A stretch of DNA of 35,021 bases from a virus, in the IMG/VR virus record IMGVR_UViG_3300042451_000843, positions 1 through 35,021 of that record, one strand, 5' to 3'. The notes below the pieces were generated by a model. That model saw only the letters and a list, made by a program, of their open reading frames with translations. It was not told where the DNA came from and searched no databases. Position numbers and translations under genes: made by a program. Below are positions 30,126 through 35,021 of the stretch, piece by piece. Numbering within the stretch: position 1 is the stretch's first letter; every line of letters begins with the position of its first letter.

Positions 30126-30157
30126 CAAATATACGAAAAAAAGGTTAGTTTATCAAA
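30126..30157 (-). promoter_or_regulatory. Host-type Bacteroidota promoter TTTG-N20-TATATTTG (DNA polymerase)
   Basis: On the minus strand TTTG (30154-30157), exactly 20 bases, then TATATTTG (30126-30133): a full match to the -33 TTTG / -7 TAnnTTTG consensus described for Bacteroides and Flavobacterium. The start site should fall near 30118, giving a leader of about 50 bases. The -33 box overlaps the stop codon of the upstream gene. Confidence 0.75.
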
Positions 30158-30521
30158 TTACGTTGATAAATAATTTTTCAGAAATTGGGGTAATTAACTT
30201 TGTTGTTGGGTTACTGTTAGTGTCTAAAAATTGTACATTAATGACACCCTCAAAACGACCCTTTACTGACGTACCTTCTTCCGTAAAACGATAGGTAATA
30301 TAATATTCGTCAGTTGTTTGGTCATACTTTTTGGTCCTCGTCGTTAATAGACAAGGACCGTTTAAAATATGATATTCTTCTGTTTTAACATCAAACATTT
30401 CGAATGTGATGTCGGAATTCTCTAGCATATCATTAAAGGACGACTTGTCGTTTTTACCGTCATCAATCAATCTCATTTTAAGGATTGGTTCAGTTGCTCC
30501 TTGTCTGATAAAAAATTCCAT
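30153..30521 (-). CDS. Small structural protein, BppU/Ig-like N-domain type
   Basis: A 122-aa beta-rich protein. The sequence order FFIRQGATEPILKMRLIDDG, then DITFEMFDVKTEEYHILNGP, YYITYRFTEEGTSVKGRFEG and VINVQFLDTNSNPTTKLITP is that of an immunoglobulin-like phage domain similar to the BppU N-terminal region used to attach fibres to baseplates. It starts at TAATG, sharing the A of the previous stop, so it is coupled to the 80-aa gene. Both lie just downstream of the large adhesin gene, consistent with a fibre-attachment role. The fold call is inference from pattern, without a search. Confidence 0.5.
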   Translation of the reverse strand: MEFFIRQGATEPILKMRLIDDGKNDKSSFNDMLENSDITFEMFDVKTEEYHILNGPCLLTTRTKKYDQTTDEYYITYRFTEEGTSVKGRFEGVINVQFLDTNSNPTTKLITPISEKLFINVI

Positions 30522-30763
30522 TACTTAATTGTTAAAATAAATTCGTTACCAGATAAAAATGGTAACACATCCTCATTCTTTAATTCATCTGACATATAGT
30601 AAAATTCTTCTTTTACTATTTCAAATGGTAATTTTAATTCATCCTTAATAACATTTTTAACGTGCTCAACCGTTAACGGTTCATTAGTATGAAATGTCTT
30701 TTGAAATCTTTTTACTCTCTCTTTGTTCTTGATGATATTAACATCAACATCTAATATTTTCAT
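30521..30763 (-). CDS. Hypothetical small phage protein (80 aa)
   Basis: Not recognised. The sequence is a beta-alpha-beta-like small acidic/basic mix: KILDVDVNIIKNKERVKRFQ, a central helix EHVKNVIKDELKLPFEIV, then LPFLSGNEFILTIK. There is no signal peptide or membrane segment. It is separated from the adhesin gene by 15 bases and coupled by TAATG to the 122-aa gene, so it belongs to that transcript. The gene has normal codon character and conserved-looking hydrophobic spacing, which is the only support for its being real. Confidence 0.5.
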   Translation of the reverse strand: MKILDVDVNIIKNKERVKRFQKTFHTNEPLTVEHVKNVIKDELKLPFEIVKEEFYYMSDELKNEDVLPFLSGNEFILTIK

Positions 30764-30778
30764 AATTTATATTTTTTT

Positions 30779-32884
30779 TTAGTCAGCATTATAAACGTAA
30801 TCGTTTATTTCGGTATCAGAACTTGTATTTTGGAATGTTAAAGACGTGATGTTATCCTCACTCACCAAATAAATTTCGGCAACACCATTAACATCGGTAT
30901 TCGTCACAATAAATCTTTCATTAACCCCCCAAGTACTGGACCAAGTTGTCCAAGTTGTTGTTGCACTATTCAATAATGTACCCGCAAAATTGTATAATCT
31001 AATTTTAACAGTGTTACTATCGTTAGAATCTTGGTAAACAAACATAAATTTAGTTTTACCAACATTAATAGAATAATTACCATACTGAGGAAACGAAAAT
31101 TCTTGTGTTATACCCGTTGAACTTAATATTCTGAAACCTAATTGATTGTGTGTAAATAATACCATTTCGGTATTTTCTTTGAATGTATCACTTGCATATG
31201 TTATTGGTGTGTAAGTAGTACCATAGTAATCTGTTTGTGTAAAACCGGTAGCACCACTATATACATAGAATCCTATATCACCTTCTGACCTAATACCTAT
31301 GTAACCATTTTGACCTTGGCTGTCAGCACTTGACGCCCACGCTTCGATTAAACCATAATCCAACGAATCCGTAACAACACCTAATTCGTTTATGTATTTG
31401 TATGTTACGTTATTTCCGCTGTTTGTCCAAATTTGATATATTGATTTATTACCTAAATAATAGTTGTTCCACTGACTAACATCTACTGCGTTAATATTCA
31501 AACTTTCTATTCTTGTGCTACCAGACATAATGGTTAATACAGAAGCAACACCATCACCGTTTACACAAGCAACTCTATATATATCGCTTAATTGTCCCCA
31601 ATTGCTAATTCTTTTTCCTGAATCATCATTGGCAAACGTATATGTGATAAATGATGTTTGATTGTTAAACATATACATAATATCACAAAACGCGACTTCT
31701 TGACCATAGTTGGTCCAACTACCGTTGCTATTAGAAAATTGAATTATAATAGCACCATTATTTCTATCTGTACTGGTTGACCAAAAATTACGGTCACCAT
31801 CCATAGAGATATTATCATATTCGGTACCTCTATTATGTGATGTTTCAATTAATGTTTGTGTGTCACCATTATAGTGTACAATTTTATATGCAACATTTAC
31901 ATCATTGTTATTGTAGAAAGCTATAGTATGTTTATTTGCTCCGTGAAATATACCGTCATAAGTGTTATATGTTGCACCCGTTAATGATACGGTTTCTAAA
32001 ATAGTTCCGGTAGAGTCATATATTTCATAATTCGTATACGTATTACCAGTTGTATTATCTAGAAGTTCGGTTAAAACGTGAATAGTGTCGTTTGATGGCA
32101 CCATTTGATGTCTAACCCACGTCCCTTCAGTCCAAGTTTTAAATAATGATGTTGTACCATCAGTTGGGTTAACAATATATGATGAGCCATTACCATTATA
32201 TGTCCATTGACCTAATTCTCTTTTTTGGATAATAAATGTACCATCAGATGTTATTGCATCATAATCATATGCAATATCGATGTAATGTGTCACAGGGTCC
32301 CAAGTGTATGTGTAAACTGATACACCATCTGAATATGTCAATACACCATTGTTTACATCCTCATATGTCACCCATCTACCTTCTAATGTATTCCTACTTC
32401 TACTTGTGGTGGTTCCGGTATATCTACCTATTTCAATGTTACTAGAATTTGTGAATATCACTATTCTATCATCTTCAGTGTCATTATCTCTAAATTCGTA
32501 CATATAACCCGAATTTGTTAATTCGTTTATACCACTACAATAATAAAGAGTACTATCAATATTCAAATCTATGATTTCGGCGGTAAAGTCGTTAAAATTT
32601 AACATTCCGACACCAAAGTTATCCGAACCAACCATTCTAGCAACATAAACAAATGATTGAATACTTAAATCTGGTTGAGGTATGGTTAACGTGTATGTAT
32701 AATCATACTCAGCGAAATAAAGGTTATAAACACCATATGGATGTGATGTTATGTTATTGAAAGGGATTGTTTTGGTCCCGAGGTTTTGAGTTGTACCTGA
32801 TGTCGTCCCCGTATATGGTGTAAACGTAACCGTTGCCGTCTTACCACTTAGATTGTCACTTGTTATTCTTGCTCCTATTGCCAT
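30779..32884 (-). CDS. Tail fibre or adhesin protein, beta-rich (701 aa)
   Basis: A 701-aa protein dominated by Thr, Ser, Asn, Gly and Tyr, with repeated beta-strand units of roughly 50-60 residues (for example GDTQTLIETSHNRGTEYDNI, then FWSTSTDRNNGAIIIQFSNS), which suggests a beta-propeller or beta-helix. The first 70 residues (MAIGARITSDNLSGKTATVT ...) look like a separate N-terminal domain that may attach the fibre. There is no signal peptide. A late octamer lies 21 bases upstream. It lies directly downstream of another fibre gene and upstream of a BppU-like protein. Role in receptor binding is likely from composition and context; the exact fold is unproven. Confidence 0.6.
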   Translation of the reverse strand: MAIGARITSDNLSGKTATVTFTPYTGTTSGTTQNLGTKTIPFNNITSHPYGVYNLYFAEYDYTYTLTIPQPDLSIQSFVYVARMVGSDNFGVGMLNFNDFTAEIIDLNIDSTLYYCSGINELTNSGYMYEFRDNDTEDDRIVIFTNSSNIEIGRYTGTTTSRSRNTLEGRWVTYEDVNNGVLTYSDGVSVYTYTWDPVTHYIDIAYDYDAITSDGTFIIQKRELGQWTYNGNGSSYIVNPTDGTTSLFKTWTEGTWVRHQMVPSNDTIHVLTELLDNTTGNTYTNYEIYDSTGTILETVSLTGATYNTYDGIFHGANKHTIAFYNNNDVNVAYKIVHYNGDTQTLIETSHNRGTEYDNISMDGDRNFWSTSTDRNNGAIIIQFSNSNGSWTNYGQEVAFCDIMYMFNNQTSFITYTFANDDSGKRISNWGQLSDIYRVACVNGDGVASVLTIMSGSTRIESLNINAVDVSQWNNYYLGNKSIYQIWTNSGNNVTYKYINELGVVTDSLDYGLIEAWASSADSQGQNGYIGIRSEGDIGFYVYSGATGFTQTDYYGTTYTPITYASDTFKENTEMVLFTHNQLGFRILSSTGITQEFSFPQYGNYSINVGKTKFMFVYQDSNDSNTVKIRLYNFAGTLLNSATTTWTTWSSTWGVNERFIVTNTDVNGVAEIYLVSEDNITSLTFQNTSSDTEINDYVYNAD

Positions 32885-32905
32885 AGTTTGTTAATTTTTG
32901 TCTAT

Positions 32906-32913
32906 TATAAATA
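32906..32913 (-). promoter_or_regulatory. Late-promoter octamer TATTTATA (adhesin)
   Basis: Minus strand TATTTATA, 21 bases before the 701-aa adhesin ATG, followed by ATAGACAAAAATTAACAAA. It lies in a 71-base gap with no strong terminator. Confidence 0.6.
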
Positions 32914-32955
32914 CTTTATTCTATTGTATCTTTTGTTATTTATTAGTTTTTATTT

Positions 32956-35021
32956 TTAAGAACCAATTTGTAATCTAATTGAATCACTTCCCCAATTATA
33001 GAAATAAGTACCAGGTGTTAATCCCATACTTGATATTGTTTTGTTAGCAAATGTGGCAGCACCACTTAATGGACTACCAGAAGTATAACCTATTGGTACA
33101 ACTATATCTTTACCTAGTGATCCATCCTGAATACCGAACGTGTCTCCAGTGTATGATGTTGGTGCAGCAAATCCTGATCCAAAACTATTTGGGTAAACAT
33201 TAAAACTGTTATTAAAACGTTTTCTAGCGTTAAATAAGGTAGATGGTCCAATCACCCAATTTCCAAATGTACCATTAATACCTCCACCCGATTGTACTGA
33301 ACCATCAATTAATCCCGTAAGATTAAGTGAACCCGAACCTGACATTATAACATCAGAACCAACTTCTAAAATTGTTACCACAAGACCTGATGTAGGTGTT
33401 GGGGTAGGTGTATTCGTAGGTGTTGGGGTTGGTGTACTTGTTGATGTTGGGGTAGGGGTCGATGTAGGTTGAGCAAATACCGCTTGTAATGTTGCAGTAC
33501 TACCTGTAACAAAGACAATCGTATTAGACGCATTTGCGGCTGGTAAATTAATACCCGTCCCAGTCCAATTTAAGAAATTGCCACCAGCGTTATTTACTGT
33601 AATTGAGTATTGTTGATTTTTAACTAACCCATAAGAAATGTTTGATGTGAATGTTTCACCATCAAAAACAATTGCAGGTGTACCATCTGGTACTATAATA
33701 GTTAATACTGCCATTTCAGGTGTAGGAGTCGGTGTGTTTGTGGCTGTAGGGGTCGGTGTTGGAGTATCCGTTGGTGTTGGAGTATCCGTTGGTGTTGGTG
33801 TCGGTGTTGGAGTATCCGTTGGTGTAGGTGTGGGTGTAGGTGTGGGTGTTTCCGTTGGGGTTGGTGTAGGTGTTGCTGGACAAGTACCACAATCGGTTCT
33901 ATATGTTGCAACATTGGTTCCATCCATATTAACGGTTTTATAATAACCTCCATAACTAATGGTTCCCCAACCACTAAAGAATGTTTCACCTCCAGTTATT
34001 ACAAAAATATTTGATTCACAGAATGTTGGGCCATCACCCATCACATAAAATCTTGGACACGAATTCTCAGGGCAATTACAAGTACCATCAACAGAATCTT
34101 CTCCTACTGTTATTTCACCAAAAAATACTGTTGGTGGTTTTAATACACTATATTCTAAATCATTGTTTGGTATTAATGTGTATGATAAATCTGTGTTTGG
34201 AATTAATGTGTAATTAATATCATTTAATGGTATTTCAATAGGATTTAAATCGTTGTCAGGTAATAAAACATATGTTAAATCACCATCAGGAATTAAACTG
34301 AATAACAAATCATTATTTGGAATTAATGTATGTGTTAAATCATTGGTTGGTATTAACGTATAAGTTAAATCGTCATTTGGTATTAACAAATACACCAAGT
34401 CGTTATTAGGTATTAATGTATATGTTAAATCGTTATTTGGTATAATAACGTATGTGAAATCGTTTTCAGGTATAGATGGTGTTGGTGTAGGTGTTGGAGT
34501 TGGGGTAATAGTTGGTTCTGGTGTAGGTGTAGAACAAGCAACATCGTTACAATCTAAAACAACCCTTAAATCATCTAAGTCATAATCAAATTCTGGACCT
34601 AAATCAAGACCTACAATTTCATAACACTCACCATTCCCAAGACTATATATTATTCCTGTTAACCCACTTGTTAAACTTCTACCTATTTTATTGTGTGTTT
34701 GTTCACAATCTCTTAAAAAGTAATAATAATATGCTATTTGAGTTTCGGTTGGTGTCGGTGTAGGAGTACTAGTAGCCGTTGGCGTTGGTGTAGGTGTTAC
34801 AGTTGGAGTACTAGTTGCTGTAGGTGTAGGGGTACTAGTTGCCGTTGGTGTAGGTGTACTAGTTAATGTTGGTGTACTAGTTGCCGTTGGTGTTGGTGTA
34901 GGAGTACTCGTAGGCGTCGCAGTTGGTGTACTAGTTGCCGTTGGTGTTGGTGTACTTGTAGGTGTTGGGGTACTAGTGAATGTTGGAGTCGGGGTAGGAG
35001 TTTCAGTTGGTGTAGGGGTCG
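32956..35021 (-). CDS. Modular tail-fibre/receptor-binding protein, 5' end beyond the window
   Basis: The frame is open from the stop at 32958-32956 to the right edge, with no in-frame stop, so the N-terminus is missing and the TTG at 34398 is not the start. From N to C the visible part has a Thr/Pro linker (35021-34741); a small domain with four cysteines (34740-34531); a PT linker; eleven 10-residue repeats like [10 protein letters not shown] (34473-34144); a Cys-rich domain (34143-33880) with TCNCPENSC; a long PT linker (33879-33712); a domain like the divergent InlB B-repeat (33711-33472, 'FLNWTGTGI...LQAVF'); another PT linker (33471-33394); and a C-terminal domain ending [14 protein letters not shown], like domains seen in exported PEP-CTERM proteins. 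These features fit an extended, flexible adhesin that presents binding domains. Phage fibre role is by context. Confidence 0.7.
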   Translation of the reverse strand, partial: TPTPTETPTPTPTFTSTPTPTSTPTPTATSTPTATPTSTPTPTPTATSTPTLTSTPTPTATSTPTPTATSTPTVTPTPTPTATSTPTPTPTETQIAYYYYFLRDCEQTHNKIGRSLTSGLTGIIYSLGNGECYEIVGLDLGPEFDYDLDDLRVVLDCNDVACSTPTPEPTITPTPTPTPTPSIPENDFTYVIIPNNDLTYTLIPNNDLVYLLIPNDDLTYTLIPTNDLTHTLIPNNDLLFSLIPDGDLTYVLLPDNDLNPIEIPLNDINYTLIPNTDLSYTLIPNNDLEYSVLKPPTVFFGEITVGEDSVDGTCNCPENSCPRFYVMGDGPTFCESNIFVITGGETFFSGWGTISYGGYYKTVNMDGTNVATYRTDCGTCPATPTPTPTETPTPTPTPTPTDTPTPTPTPTDTPTPTDTPTPTPTATNTPTPTPEMAVLTIIVPDGTPAIVFDGETFTSNISYGLVKNQQYSITVNNAGGNFLNWTGTGINLPAANASNTIVFVTGSTATLQAVFAQPTSTPTPTSTSTPTPTPTNTPTPTPTSGLVVTILEVGSDVIMSGSGSLNLTGLIDGSVQSGGGINGTFGNWVIGPSTLFNARKRFNNSFNVYPNSFGSGFAAPTSYTGDTFGIQDGSLGKDIVVPIGYTSGSPLSGAATFANKTISSMGLTPGTYFYNWGSDSIRLQIGS
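33394..33471 (-). repeat. TP-rich linker repeat (C-terminal)
   Basis: Short tandem codons for Thr-Pro with interspersed Ser and Asn ([18 protein letters not shown]). It links the InlB-like and C-terminal domains of the fibre. Confidence 0.8.
33712..33879 (-). repeat. TP-rich linker repeat (central)
   Basis: About 56 residues of Thr-Pro dipeptides with D, E, A or N substitutions. The DNA is a degenerate GGTGTNGGNGT repeat. The complementary frame reads as Val-Gly repeats and is a shadow. Confidence 0.85.
34144..34473 (-). repeat. Eleven 30-bp units encoding a decapeptide repeat
   Basis: Exactly 330 bp: eleven in-frame units with consensus I-P-N-N-D-L-x-Y-T-L. Codons vary between units while the Pro, Asp and Leu positions are kept (one unit has [10 protein letters not shown]), which indicates selection on the protein rather than a recent DNA duplication. 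Confidence 0.85.
34741..35021 (-). repeat. TP/TS-rich linker repeat running off the right edge
   Basis: Ninety-three visible codons of alternating Thr with Pro, Ser or Ala ([13 protein letters not shown]-type). The DNA repeats the word GTACTAGT or GTACTAGTTGCCGTTGG several times, which is a likely site for slippage and assembly error. Confidence 0.8.

Noticed and set aside
32936-32943. TATTTATT on the plus strand in the gap before the adhesin gene
   Set aside because: No plus-strand gene follows. It is a chance hit in AT-rich DNA and the one intergenic octamer copy found in an unused orientation.
33638-33943. Plus-strand frame rich in Val-Gly repeats
   Set aside because: It is the reverse reading of the Thr-Pro linkers and of the fibre domain; no promoter or start signals.
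34396-34398. TTG start for the fibre gene
   Set aside because: The frame continues upstream without a stop to the window edge and the repeats cross this point.
34144-34473. CRISPR array
   Set aside because: The 30-bp units are in-frame coding repeats with no spacers and varying codons.
32956-35021. Diversity-generating retroelement target
   Set aside because: No reverse transcriptase, template repeat or adenine-biased variable region is visible in the window.

Overview
The window reads as part of the genome of a T4-like contractile-tailed phage (myovirus) with a large virion. It holds a replication and recombination block (FEN-type 5'-3' exonuclease, UvsX/RecA recombinase, gp32-like ssDNA-binding protein, family B DNA polymerase, SNF2 helicase) and a nearly complete tail morphogenesis set (neck gp13-like and gp14-like, sheath stabiliser gp15-like, sheath gp18, tube gp19, gp26-family chaperone/hub protein, tape measure, three baseplate proteins, tail fibres). 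The DNA is AT-rich and starts mostly lack Shine-Dalgarno sequences. At least one promoter matches the Bacteroidota consensus (TTTG, 20-bp spacer, TAnnTTTG). A Bacteroidota host, perhaps a flavobacterium, is therefore the best inference, but no host gene is present to prove it.

Layout, left to right. Positions 1-2265 carry the minus-strand recombination operon gp32-like, uvsX and exonuclease (the last cut by the window edge), behind a clear terminator at 2311-2340. Positions 2365-3560 hold three small minus-strand genes, one of them a Dps/ferritin-like protein. Positions 3606-14545 are a translationally coupled run of a 1587-aa baseplate protein, a small LysM/gp53-like protein and a 1957-aa hub protein. 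Positions 14585-17987 hold tape measure, chaperone and tube. An overlooked open frame overlaps the 3' end of the chaperone gene and strongly suggests a programmed +1 frameshift. Positions 17988-18321 are an unusual AT-rich, CTAG-studded non-coding island with tandem terminators. Positions 18322-21162 encode an oversized sheath. A short plus-strand ribbon-helix-helix-like gene (21288-21446) follows. Then come gp15-like and gp14-like genes (minus), a SNF2 helicase (plus), a PD-(D/E)XK nuclease-like gene (minus), gp13 (plus), DNA polymerase (minus), two small genes, and two adhesin/fibre genes. The last of these runs off the right edge and is built of PT-rich linkers, decapeptide repeats and bacterial-surface-type domains.

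Two promoter classes can be read. An octamer TATTTATA, or a one-base variant, lies just upstream of nearly every structural transcription unit, always in the same orientation relative to the gene. It is the reverse complement of the T4 late promoter TATAAATA and is probably this lineage's late promoter. The DNA polymerase, and apparently the nuclease gene, instead have host-type TTTG-N20-TAnnTTT(G/T) promoters, as expected for early genes.

The most unusual points are the frameshift, the reversed late motif, the Dps-like protein with conserved ferroxidase-site spacing, a gp32-like protein with a bacterial SSB-type C-terminal tip, and the modular fibre.
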